Below, piece after piece: positions 5,901-13,410 of a DNA stretch of 14,253 nucleotides. How positions within the stretch are numbered: position 1 is the first letter of the stretch; every line of letters starts with the position of its first letter. The stretch lies in NCBI GenBank assembly GCA_002336765.1, contig DDES01000217.1:1-14253 (forward strand), written 5' to 3'. Under the pieces are notes generated by a model. The model was not told where the DNA came from. It saw only the letters and a program-made list of their open reading frames with translations, and searched no databases. Source of the DNA: Novosphingobium sp. UBA1948 (lineage in GTDB: Bacteria > Pseudomonadota > Alphaproteobacteria > Sphingomonadales > Sphingomonadaceae). The position numbers and the translations under genes were made by a program.

Positions 5901-7610
5901 GTGAGTTTCTCGGCAGCCAGCGCGGCGATTGTCGCCCATATCCTAGCCATGCCCGAAGTTGCGTGCCTTGCCGCGCTCTCGCCCGAGGCGTCGTGCGACG
6001 ACGAGAGCTTCCTGACCGAAATCATCGGCGCGGCGGCGGCGCTGGCCGAGGGCGAGATCGAGCCCTTTGGCCGTGCCGGTGATCGCATGGGCTGCGAGCT
6101 CGTGGATGGTCGCGTGCGGCTGGCCGAGGGGCATCACGCGGCTTGGCGCGCCTTTGTCGAAGGAGGCTGGACCATGATCGAGGGGGCGCCGGAATTCGGC
6201 GGCATGGGCCTGCCCATGGTGGTGCATTCGGCCTGCGAGGAATTGTTCAACCGCGCCTCCTCCGGCTTTGGCATGGCGCCCACGCCCATGCGTTGCGCCG
6301 CCCGTGTGATCGAGAAATATGGCAGTGCGGCGATGATGGACGAGTGGTTGCCGCACCTGATCGACGGCTCGTGGGGCGCGACCATCTGCATTTCCGAGGC
6401 CGACGCCGGATCGGATGTGCCGCGCCTGCGCACCGCCGCCACGCCGCGCGAGGACGGGTCATGGTCGATCACCGGCGAGAAGATGTGGATCAGTTTTGGC
6501 GACCATGATTTGACCCCGCGCATCGGCCATATGGTGCTGGCGCGCTCGCCCGCGATGGGGGATGTTCCGGCGGGGCTAAGCCTGTTTCTGGTGCCCAGCG
6601 AGGTGGACGGACAGCGCAATGCGGTGGTGGTGCGGCGCATCGAGGAAAAGCTGGGCCTGCATGTCTCGCCCACCTGCGCGCTGGGTTTCGAGGGCGCGCA
6701 AGGCTGGCTGATCGGCACGGCGGGGCGCGGATTGCCGCAGCTTTTCACGATGATCATCGGTATGCGCCTGTCGGTCGGCAGTCAGGGGGCGGGTATCGCG
6801 GGGGCGGCGGCGGGTCTGGCATGGCGCTATGCCGCCGAGCGCCGTCAGGGCGGGCGTCCCGATGCACCGCCCGTTGCCATTGACCAGCACGGCGATGTCC
6901 GGCGCATGTTGCTCGACATCGGCGCGCGGGCGGAAGTGGCGCGCGCGCTGGTGTTGACCGCTTCGGCCGTGTCGGATCTGCAGGCGCGCGAAAGCGATGC
7001 AGCCGCCAAGGCCCGTGCGGGCGATTTGCTGGCATGGCTGCTGCCGATCACCAAGAATTTCTGTGCCGAAGCCGCCTTCACCTGCGCGAGCGGCGCGATT
7101 CAGGTGCTGGGCGGCGCGGGCTACACCACCGAATGGCCTGCCGAACAGTATCTGCGCGATGCCCGTGTGCTGTCGATCTATGAAGGCACCAGCGGGATGC
7201 AGGCGCTCGACCTGACGCTGCGCCGCACCTTGGGTGATGAAGGACGGGCGCTGGCGGGCTTTGTGGCTGCGGCGCGGGTGGACATTGCGCGCGCGGGCGC
7301 CACAGGGGCGGCCAGCCGGATGGAGGCGCTGCTGGGCCTGCTGGAGGCCACGGCGGCGCGCGTGACCAAGGCGGATGCGCCGGTGGTGGCCTATCCCTTC
7401 CTGCAACTGGCCTCGTTGGCCACCACGGGCTGGCTGGCCCTGCGCATGACGCTGATGAGCGGCACGCCCACCCGTGACCATCTCGCCGCGCTGGGGCGCC
7501 ACTGGCTGCGGCTGGCCCTGCCGCTGGCGGAGGCCGAAGCGGCGCAGGTGGCGATGGGGGCTGATCTGGCCGGTGAATTTACGGCGATGGATCCGATCCT
7601 GTTCGGGTGA
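5901..7610 (+). CDS. Acyl-CoA dehydrogenase, DmdC/FadE-like with C-terminal extension
   Basis: Acyl-CoA dehydrogenases use FAD to place a trans-2,3 double bond in an acyl-CoA thioester and pass electrons to ETF. From the GTG start this protein has 569 residues, longer than the usual 380-400. It matches the long DmdC-like group, which has an extra N-terminal helical segment and a C-terminal domain. Visible motifs are GWTMIEGAPEFGGMGLP (about 89-105), the FAD/substrate signature ICISEADAGSD (162-172), ITGEKMWISFGDHDL (190-204), QVLGGAGYTTEWPAEQY (401-417), and SIYEGTSGMQALDL with the catalytic-base Glu at 428. No other beta-oxidation gene adjoins it; it stands alone with its divergent TetR. DmdC acts on 3-methylmercaptopropionyl-CoA, but many relatives act on medium, branched or aromatic acyl-CoAs, so I do not assign a substrate. 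Nearby aromatic oxidation genes make an aryl- or alkyl-derived acyl-CoA possible. Confidence 0.93.
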   Translation: MSFSAASAAIVAHILAMPEVACLAALSPEASCDDESFLTEIIGAAAALAEGEIEPFGRAGDRMGCELVDGRVRLAEGHHAAWRAFVEGGWTMIEGAPEFGGMGLPMVVHSACEELFNRASSGFGMAPTPMRCAARVIEKYGSAAMMDEWLPHLIDGSWGATICISEADAGSDVPRLRTAATPREDGSWSITGEKMWISFGDHDLTPRIGHMVLARSPAMGDVPAGLSLFLVPSEVDGQRNAVVVRRIEEKLGLHVSPTCALGFEGAQGWLIGTAGRGLPQLFTMIIGMRLSVGSQGAGIAGAAAGLAWRYAAERRQGGRPDAPPVAIDQHGDVRRMLLDIGARAEVARALVLTASAVSDLQARESDAAAKARAGDLLAWLLPITKNFCAEAAFTCASGAIQVLGGAGYTTEWPAEQYLRDARVLSIYEGTSGMQALDLTLRRTLGDEGRALAGFVAAARVDIARAGATGAASRMEALLGLLEATAARVTKADAPVVAYPFLQLASLATTGWLALRMTLMSGTPTRDHLAALGRHWLRLALPLAEAEAAQVAMGADLAGEFTAMDPILFG

Positions 7611-7629
7611 TCCTTCAGGGCATGAAGGA
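7611..7629 (+). terminator. Stop-proximal hairpin after the acyl-CoA dehydrogenase
   Basis: TCCTTCA (7611-7617) and TGAAGGA (7623-7629) form perfect 7-base arms with a 5-base loop. They begin at the base right after the TGA stop. There is no T-tract, so it may be a weak terminator or a 3' mRNA-stabilising stem. Confidence 0.5.
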
Positions 7630-7635
7630 AAGCGC

Positions 7636-7761
7636 GGGGCATTCCTGCATGACTTGCAAGTCATCAAAAAGGAATGGCGGGTGCGGCAGGAATTGTCTCA
7701 GAAGGGCGCGTTACAGAAGGAACTATTCAATCCGAAGCATGCGTGGCGCATGGAATGCCCC
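7636..7761. repeat. 10-bp inverted repeat GGGGCATTCC / GGAATGCCCC
   Basis: The arms at 7636-7645 and 7752-7761 are perfect reverse complements 106 bases apart, inside the noncoding gap between the convergent dehydrogenase and outer-membrane-factor genes. They enclose the nested palindrome at 7640-7676. The whole 7611-7815 gap has no gene I can support. Confidence 0.5.
7640..7676. repeat. Nested palindrome of unknown role
   Basis: The perfect 16-base palindrome ATGACTTGCAAGTCAT (7649-7664) sits inside a second inverted repeat, CATTCCT (7640-7646) and AGGAATG (7670-7676). In RNA the two could stack into one imperfect stem; as DNA the inner one looks like a dimeric-protein binding site. It sits between convergent genes, where an operator is not expected. 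Confidence 0.6.
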
Positions 7762-7815
7762 TCATGAAACTGCCTTGGCGCAGGTCAGAGGGGCTCTCCG
7801 GTATCCGAGCCTGGG

Positions 7816-9195
7816 CTACCCAGACCGCCCAAGGGCCTTGTTTACATCCAGCACCGCCTCGGCCAGCGCCCATTGCGCAGTCACCAGATCGCTTTGCACG
7901 GCAATGCGGGAGAGTTGGACACCTGCTAATTGATCCTCGCTGATTTCGCCCAGCCGGTATGCGGCTTCGGCGCGGGCAAAGGCGCTGTTCACAGCGGAAA
8001 GGCGGGCTTTCTGCGCGGAGAGGGCAGCGCGGCGTGCGATCAACAGAGCGACACTGCTTTCCACCTGCGCACCCGCTTTCAGCACTGCGCTGCGATAGGC
8101 GGCCAGAGCTTCGCGCTGCGCGCCGCGCGCGGTGGCCACTTCGGCGTCGACGCGGGCAAAGTCGAACAGGCGCCAGCGCAGGCCGACAAAGCCTTGCGTC
8201 ACCCGCGCGCTGTCCATCCCGAAACTGGCCAGTGTGTTGGTGTCGAAACCGATCAACCCGCCCAGCGTGAGATGGGGCCAATATTCCCCCAATGCGGCCC
8301 CAACGCGCGCTTCGGCGGCGGTAACGCGCGCCTCGGCTATCAGCAGATCGGGCCTGCTGCGCAGAATATTGACCGGCATCGCATCAGGATCGGGTGCCGC
8401 GGGTACCGGCGCGACATCGTCCAGCTCAGGCAGTTCTGTGGTAGCGGGCGCGCCAGTCAACACCGCCAGTGCATGGCGCGCCGAGGCAATTTGCGCGCGC
8501 AACAGAGGGAGCGCGGCATCCGCCACGCTGGCCTCTGCGGTGCGCTCGTCGAGCTCGCGCTGCGAACCCTCCTGCCACCCAAGGCGGGTGCGGGCGTGAT
8601 GCAGGCGCCCGACCAGTTGGCGTTGCTGCTGCTCGACCAGTTGAATTTGGGCCTGCGTGGCGCGATAGGACAGGTAGGTCTGCACCACTTCGGATATGGT
8701 GGTGAGCCTTGCGGCGGCAAGACCGGCGCGGGCCGCGACCAGATCGGCCTGCGCCGCCTTGGCGCCATGGCGCAATCCTCCCGCCAGATCGAGATCCCAA
8801 CCCAGACTTGCGGTAAGCGTGGCGGCATCCTGCGTGCGCGACAGGCTGGGGACATAGCGCCCGAGCCGCCCCATGCCGCTGTCGAGCGATTGTTCTGTTC
8901 GGGCCACCGATCCGCTAATCTGGCCAGAGGGCCAGCGGCCCGCGCCCGCCGCACGGGCCGCCGCACGCGCTTGCGTGATGCGGGCCAAGGCAGCGGCAAG
9001 ATCGGCATTGGCCGGCTCGCCATCCTTTGGCCCATTGGCCAGTGCCCGCTCGACCAGCCGGTCCAGCGCGGGATCACCATAGGCGTGCCACCATGCGTCT
9101 TGCGGCGACGCGGAGGGATGGGCCGCCGCTTCGGCATGGGCGGGCGCGACCAGCACCAGCAGCAGGCTGGCGGCGGGGATCAACAGGCGCTTCAT
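7816..9195 (-). CDS. RND efflux outer-membrane factor (NodT/OprM-type, TolC-like)
   Basis: This is the outer-membrane exit duct of a tripartite RND pump, a trimer that joins the adaptor across the periplasm. The protein has 459 residues, normal for the family. A Sec signal peptide (MKRLLIPAASLLLVLVAPAHA) is followed by WWHAYGDPALDRLVERAL (35-52), the typical NodT opening. Two long helical repeats carry the family motif LRSRPDLLIAEARVTAAEAR at 278-297 and YWPHLTLGG at 305-313; the end reads VNKALGRSG. Many NodT/OprM members are lipoproteins, but there is no cysteine at the cleavage site here, so cleavage by signal peptidase I after AHA is expected, as in TolC. ATG (9195) overlaps the pump gene's TGA by 4 bases and has GGAGG 7 bases upstream (9207-9203), so translation is probably coupled. 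It is the last gene of the pump operon. Confidence 0.93.
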   Translation of the reverse strand: MKRLLIPAASLLLVLVAPAHAEAAAHPSASPQDAWWHAYGDPALDRLVERALANGPKDGEPANADLAAALARITQARAAARAAGAGRWPSGQISGSVARTEQSLDSGMGRLGRYVPSLSRTQDAATLTASLGWDLDLAGGLRHGAKAAQADLVAARAGLAAARLTTISEVVQTYLSYRATQAQIQLVEQQQRQLVGRLHHARTRLGWQEGSQRELDERTAEASVADAALPLLRAQIASARHALAVLTGAPATTELPELDDVAPVPAAPDPDAMPVNILRSRPDLLIAEARVTAAEARVGAALGEYWPHLTLGGLIGFDTNTLASFGMDSARVTQGFVGLRWRLFDFARVDAEVATARGAQREALAAYRSAVLKAGAQVESSVALLIARRAALSAQKARLSAVNSAFARAEAAYRLGEISEDQLAGVQLSRIAVQSDLVTAQWALAEAVLDVNKALGRSG

Positions 9196-12100
9196 GCCAA
9201 AGCCTCCGTCAGGACAGGGGCGGGGCCGACATCGCCCGTGCTGTCGTCGCGACCCGCCAGCAGAAGATACATCACCGGCGTGGCAATACGCGCCAGCAGC
9301 GTGGAGGAGACCAGCCCGCCGATCATGGTGATGGCCAGCGGGGAATAGAGCCCGTTGCCCTCCAGCGCCAACGGCAGCAGGCCACCAATGGCCGTGACCG
9401 AGGTGAGCAGCACCGGCAGGAAGCGCATCTCGCCCGCCTTTTCCACCGCCGCGCGGACATCCATGCCCTCGCGGCGCAATTGTTCGGTGAAGTCCACCAG
9501 CAAGAGCGAATTCTTGATCTCGATCCCGACCAGCGCGATCAGGCCGACCGAGGCGGTGAAGGACAGGCTGTTGCCGGTCAGCCAGAGCGCCGCGACCGCA
9601 CCGAAGAAGCCGAGCGGAACCACACCGGCGACCACGGCGACCTGTCGGAAGCGGCCGAATTCGAGAACAAGCACGGCGAGGATGCCGAGCGAGGCGGTGA
9701 TGATCGCGGGAAGAAGACCGCCAAAACTGCGCGCCTGGGTCTCGGCCTCGCCACCCAGCTTGAAGCCGTAACCGGGGGGCAGTGGCACCTGCGCCTTGAT
9801 GCGCGCCAGCGCCGCCTCGGTGGCACGCGAGACCAGCGTGCCTTCCCTGACCCATGCCGTGAGCGTTACCGAGCGTTCGCGCTGGTAGCGGTCAATTTCG
9901 GCCGGACCCGACTGAAGACTGGGCGTGGCAAGGCTGGAGAAGGGCACGCTTGTGCCGCTGGCGGTGGGCACCATGATGCGATCCAGTGCGGACAGGCGGT
10001 TGTGGCTTTCCATCGGCAGGCGCACGGTAACGGGATATTCGTCATCATCGCCATCGCGCAGTGTGGCGGTGGTGACGCCGCCCAGCGCCATTTGTGTTGC
10101 TGCCCGCAAGGCACCCGCAGGGACACCCAGCGCACGCACGCGGGCCTCGTCCACTGCAAGGCCCAGATCGGTGCGTGCGACGCGCAGCGGATTGCCGACA
10201 TCCCGCAATTCCGGCATTGTCGTCAAAGCGGCCTCGGCCTGTTGCGACAGGCGCGACAATGTGGCCATATTGGGCCCGACGATGCGGATGGCGATCGGGG
10301 CTTCGATGGCGGGTCCTTGCGTGAAGGTGACCAGCTTGATCCGCGCGCCGGGAAAGCGCGCGAAATCGGCGCGCAGCTTTTCGATCACCTGCGGGCTGCG
10401 ACCGGCCTCCCACGCGTTGAACGAGGCGGCCACCTCGCCCAGCGCGGGGTCTTCGGGCGATGGCACGATGTTGTAGTAAAGCGAGGGATTTCCGCGTCCG
10501 GCATTGGCCACGGTCCACGCCATGTCGGGTTCCTGCAACAGCCTTTGCTCGACGCGGTGCACCATCGCCCGGGTGGCGTCGAGCGCCGTGCCGCGCGGCA
10601 TTTCGACCCGCACCACGAATTGCGGCAGATCGGCAGGCGGGAACAGGCTCGACCCGATGGCGGCGAGCAGAGGGATCGCCAGCGCCGAGGCAAGAAGGAT
10701 CGCGCCCAGAGCATGCCAGGGACGGTTGAGCGCGCGGTGCAGAAGCGGCGCGTAAAAGCGTTCGATCAGGCCGGTCGTGCTACGCAGCAGCCGGTTGCCA
10801 TGCGGATCGGCATCAGGCTTGAGCAGGCGTGCGGCGAGGAAAGGTATCAGTGTCAGGGCGACCAGAAGCGACCCCGCCACCGTGCCGAGCACCGACACCG
10901 GCAGCGACCGGATGAACTCGCCGGAAGCTTCGGGCAGGGCGATCAGCGGCAGGAAGGCGAACATCAGGCAGGCGGTGCAGCCCACCACGGCCAGCGCGAT
11001 TTGCGAGGTGGCGCCGATGGCCGCCACGCTGCGATCAGCGCCTTCCCGCATCCAGCGTGCGACATTTTCGATCACCACGATCGCATCATCCACCAGCAGG
11101 CCGAGCGAGAGCACGAAGCCCGCCACCGACAACTGGTTGATGGTGAGGCCAAAGGCGGAAAGCACAAGAATGCCGACCATCAAGGACACCGGTATGGCCA
11201 CCATCACCACGCCCGCCGCGCGCCAGCCCAGTGGCAGCAGGGTGATCGCCACAATGCCCAGCGCCAGCAGCAGGTCGCGAGTCAGGTGGTCGAGCCGGTT
11301 TGCGACATTGCGTGCCTGCATGAAACCGCGCTCCAGCCGGACGCTCCCCGGCAGCAGGCGGGTGAAGCCATCGAGTTCGGCATCGATGGCTTTGGTGAGC
11401 TGGGTAACATCCTGACCGTCGCTCTGTTCGGCCGTAACCAGCAGCGCGCGTTGGCCCTTGAAGTGGATAATATGGCGCGCCTCGCGGTCGGCCCAGTCAA
11501 CCTGCGCCAGATCGCCGACTGTGACGGTCTGGCCGTTGGGGGTCAGTACGGGTGTGGCGCGCACGCTGGCCAGATCGGGAAAGGCACCGGCATAGCGCAG
11601 GTTGAAGCGCCGCTCGCCTGCATCAAGCGATCCGATGGGCGTGTCGATCCCGCCCGCCCGCAGCGCTTCGACCACGGCATTGGCGGCAATGCCCTGCGCG
11701 GCAAGGCGCGGCATGTCGAGCGCAATGCGCACCTCGCTTTGCGGCGCGCCCAGCACTTCGGCCTTGCGGATGCCGGGAATACGGGCCAGCCGGTTCTTGA
11801 GATCGCGCGCCAGCTTTTCAAAACTGCGCATCGGCAGAATGTCGCTCACCAATGCCACCTGCGCGATGGGGAGGGCGGTGGGGCGCCAACGGGTGAAATC
11901 AAGCCTTACGATACCCGCAGGCAGCGTGGGGCGCAGCGCATTCACCTCGCGCACCACCTCGTCATACTTGCGGTCGGCATTGGTGCCCCAGACATATTCG
12001 GCATTGATCGTGGCAACGCCATCGCCGCTGCTGGATTTGAGGTCGCGCAGATTGTCGAGCCTCGCCAGCGCGTCCTCGATCGGCTTGGTGACTTGCTGTT

Positions 12101-12281
12101 CGATGGCCTGCGGTGTGGCTCCGGGCAGAACCACCGTGACCGTGAAGCCCGGGTTGGAAAGTGGCGGATCTTCGGTACGCGGCAGGTTGATGGCGGTGAT
12201 CAGGCCCAACGCCGCCAGCAAGCCGAAGGCCAGCACCATGAATTGCCAGCGCCCGACCGCGAAACGGATAAGCGCCGTCAT
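9192..12281 (-). CDS. RND-family efflux pump, inner-membrane permease
   Basis: This proton-driven transporter of the HAE/AcrB superfamily has 1029 residues, the typical length. It shows the duplicated layout: TM1 (about 11-30), a large periplasmic loop, TM2-6 (about 335-485), a second loop, and TM8-12 (about 858-1008). The proton-relay residues are present: D398 and D399 in LSLGLLVDDAIVVIEN, and K923 in VGIEIKNSLLLVDF, equivalent to AcrB D407, D408 and K940. LPGATPQAIEQQVTKPIEDAL (52-72) is the conserved pore-domain start. Substrates are likely organic (solvents, aromatics, drugs) rather than metals, because it lacks the extra features I would expect of CzcA; this is inference. ATG at 12281 overlaps the adaptor's TGA by 4 bases and has GGAGGT 6 bases upstream. 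The downstream outer-membrane factor overlaps in the same way, so the three proteins are probably made together. Confidence 0.95.
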   Translation of the reverse strand: MTALIRFAVGRWQFMVLAFGLLAALGLITAINLPRTEDPPLSNPGFTVTVVLPGATPQAIEQQVTKPIEDALARLDNLRDLKSSSGDGVATINAEYVWGTNADRKYDEVVREVNALRPTLPAGIVRLDFTRWRPTALPIAQVALVSDILPMRSFEKLARDLKNRLARIPGIRKAEVLGAPQSEVRIALDMPRLAAQGIAANAVVEALRAGGIDTPIGSLDAGERRFNLRYAGAFPDLASVRATPVLTPNGQTVTVGDLAQVDWADREARHIIHFKGQRALLVTAEQSDGQDVTQLTKAIDAELDGFTRLLPGSVRLERGFMQARNVANRLDHLTRDLLLALGIVAITLLPLGWRAAGVVMVAIPVSLMVGILVLSAFGLTINQLSVAGFVLSLGLLVDDAIVVIENVARWMREGADRSVAAIGATSQIALAVVGCTACLMFAFLPLIALPEASGEFIRSLPVSVLGTVAGSLLVALTLIPFLAARLLKPDADPHGNRLLRSTTGLIERFYAPLLHRALNRPWHALGAILLASALAIPLLAAIGSSLFPPADLPQFVVRVEMPRGTALDATRAMVHRVEQRLLQEPDMAWTVANAGRGNPSLYYNIVPSPEDPALGEVAASFNAWEAGRSPQVIEKLRADFARFPGARIKLVTFTQGPAIEAPIAIRIVGPNMATLSRLSQQAEAALTTMPELRDVGNPLRVARTDLGLAVDEARVRALGVPAGALRAATQMALGGVTTATLRDGDDDEYPVTVRLPMESHNRLSALDRIMVPTASGTSVPFSSLATPSLQSGPAEIDRYQRERSVTLTAWVREGTLVSRATEAALARIKAQVPLPPGYGFKLGGEAETQARSFGGLLPAIITASLGILAVLVLEFGRFRQVAVVAGVVPLGFFGAVAALWLTGNSLSFTASVGLIALVGIEIKNSLLLVDFTEQLRREGMDVRAAVEKAGEMRFLPVLLTSVTAIGGLLPLALEGNGLYSPLAITMIGGLVSSTLLARIATPVMYLLLAGRDDSTGDVGPAPVLTEALA

Positions 12282-13333
12282 GGCGTGACCTCCACGCGCT
12301 GGCCATCACGGACAAAGCCCGCCCCCATCGTTATCACCCGCGCCGAGGCAGAGAGGCCCGTGATGCGCGCCTCGCGATCGACCAGCCCCAACAATTGCAC
12401 CGCGCGGCGTCGGGCGCGACCTTTGCTGTCGATCACAAAGACCGAGGCCGTAGTGCCTTGTGCGGCCAGAAGTGCCTCGACCGGAATGCGCAAACCGGTT
12501 GCCGGGGCGGCGGCGCGGGTAAAGCTGACCGAGGCGGGGCTGCCGCTGAGTGCGCGGGCATGGGCGGGCAGTGCCAGATCGACGGTCACCAGACCGCTGC
12601 GACCGTCTGCCGCCGCCGCCTTGCGCAGCACACGAACGGGCAGGGTCTGGCCGTCGGGCAGGGCGAGGGTGGCGGATTGGCCGGAATGCAGGCCCAGCGC
12701 GGTGCCGACCGGCACCTGTGCGCTGGCAAGCAGGGGGGAGCGCGTATCGGCCACGGTCAGCACACCTTGCCCCGCCCCTACGGTTTCGCCCTGTTCACCC
12801 TGTCTCGCGATGACTGCGCCGGTGAAGGGCATGGTCAGGCGGGTGGATTGCAGATCGTAGCGGGCCGCGGCAAGGCCTGCCTCGGCAGCGCGGGCCGCAT
12901 CCTGACCATCGCTGGCCTGTGCGCCGGAAGCCGACCCCTCGCGTACCAGAGCGGCGTAGCGCTGCGCTGAACGACTGGCGCGGTCATAATCGGCGGAGGC
13001 GCGCTGCGCGGCAGCGGCATAGGGCGCGGCTTCGATAACGGCCAGCGTCGCGCCGCGTGCCATCTGATCACCAATTCGCGCTGGAAAGCTGGCGATCCGC
13101 CCCGGAACACGAAACGCAAGACGGGCTTCGCGTTCATAATGCAGACTGGCGGCAAAACTTGACGACTCCGCCCCGCTTTCAACGTCGGCACGGGGCGATG
13201 CCGCACGCACCGCGAGCGGCGGCGATTCGGGCTGCGGCGTGGCTTTTGACGCGGGGAGTATCGCCCACAATGCCGTGGTTGCAAGACCGCCGCCAAGCAG
13301 CGTGAGCGTTAGCCGTTGTCGTGTTGCCCGCAT
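12278..13333 (-). CDS. RND efflux periplasmic adaptor (HlyD/MFP family)
   Basis: Membrane-fusion proteins bridge the RND pump and the outer-membrane duct. From ATG at 13333 the protein has 351 residues, close to the family norm. It starts with a signal or anchor sequence (MRATRQRLTLTLLGGGLATT). The first lipoyl half is RVPGRIASFPARIGDQMARG (about 75-94), then a rather short helical hairpin (about 105-165) rich in Ala, Arg and Gln, then the second lipoyl half TMPFTGAVIARQGEQGETVG (about 167-186) and beta-barrel domains. There is no lipobox cysteine, so it is not an MexA-type lipoprotein. The start has a poor ribosome-binding site (only AGGG about 13 bases upstream), and the next in-frame upstream start is a TTG at 13393 that would run through the operator; ATG 13333 fits the signal peptide. 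It is the first gene of the pump operon, divergent from a TetR gene. Confidence 0.92.
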   Translation of the reverse strand: MRATRQRLTLTLLGGGLATTALWAILPASKATPQPESPPLAVRAASPRADVESGAESSSFAASLHYEREARLAFRVPGRIASFPARIGDQMARGATLAVIEAAPYAAAAQRASADYDRASRSAQRYAALVREGSASGAQASDGQDAARAAEAGLAAARYDLQSTRLTMPFTGAVIARQGEQGETVGAGQGVLTVADTRSPLLASAQVPVGTALGLHSGQSATLALPDGQTLPVRVLRKAAAADGRSGLVTVDLALPAHARALSGSPASVSFTRAAAPATGLRIPVEALLAAQGTTASVFVIDSKGRARRRAVQLLGLVDREARITGLSASARVITMGAGFVRDGQRVEVTP

Positions 13334-13347
13334 GACTGGATTTATCC

Positions 13348-13374
13348 CTATCAGTGATTGGCTATCAATGATAG
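13348..13374. promoter_or_regulatory. Pair of tetO-like operator boxes between the TetR gene and the pump operon
   Basis: CTATCAGTGATTG (13348-13360) and CTATCAATGATAG (13362-13374) are two near-identical palindromic boxes whose centres are 14 bases apart. The second is a perfect palindrome around a central A. Both resemble the Tn10 tet operators, whose core is CTATCA-T/G-TGATAG. Candidate - strand promoter elements overlap them: TTGACA (13393-13388) upstream, and TTGATA with ATAAAT (13345-13340) at 17 bases. The latter pair would put the transcript start almost on the adaptor's ATG. Binding of the divergent TetR protein here would shut off both genes. Confidence 0.75.
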
Positions 13375-13410
13375 GTTGACTGCCCCTTGTCAAGCCATCA
13401 CAAGGCAGGC

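Noticed and set aside
7636..7761. Terminal inverted repeats of a small mobile element
   Set aside because: The arms are only 10 bases, there is no target-site duplication that I can see and no transposase or open frame with features inside.
7674..7943. Small + strand open frames of 89-108 codons in the gap after the acyl-CoA dehydrogenase
   Set aside because: They run into the antisense of the outer-membrane-factor gene, lack ribosome-binding sites and resemble no family.
7816..9855. The outer-membrane-factor frame stays open upstream into the pump gene, giving a possible 679-residue fusion
   Set aside because: The upstream 220 residues overlap the pump in another frame and show no family features. 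ATG 9195 has a good ribosome-binding site, a signal peptide and the usual 4-base overlap.
9027..12860. A 1277-codon open frame on the + strand, antisense to the whole RND pump gene and most of the adaptor
   Set aside because: Its translation is rich in Gln, Arg, His and Gly without domains or hydrophobic pattern, as expected from the mirror of GC-biased codons. The opposite strand codes for a clear 1029-residue pump.
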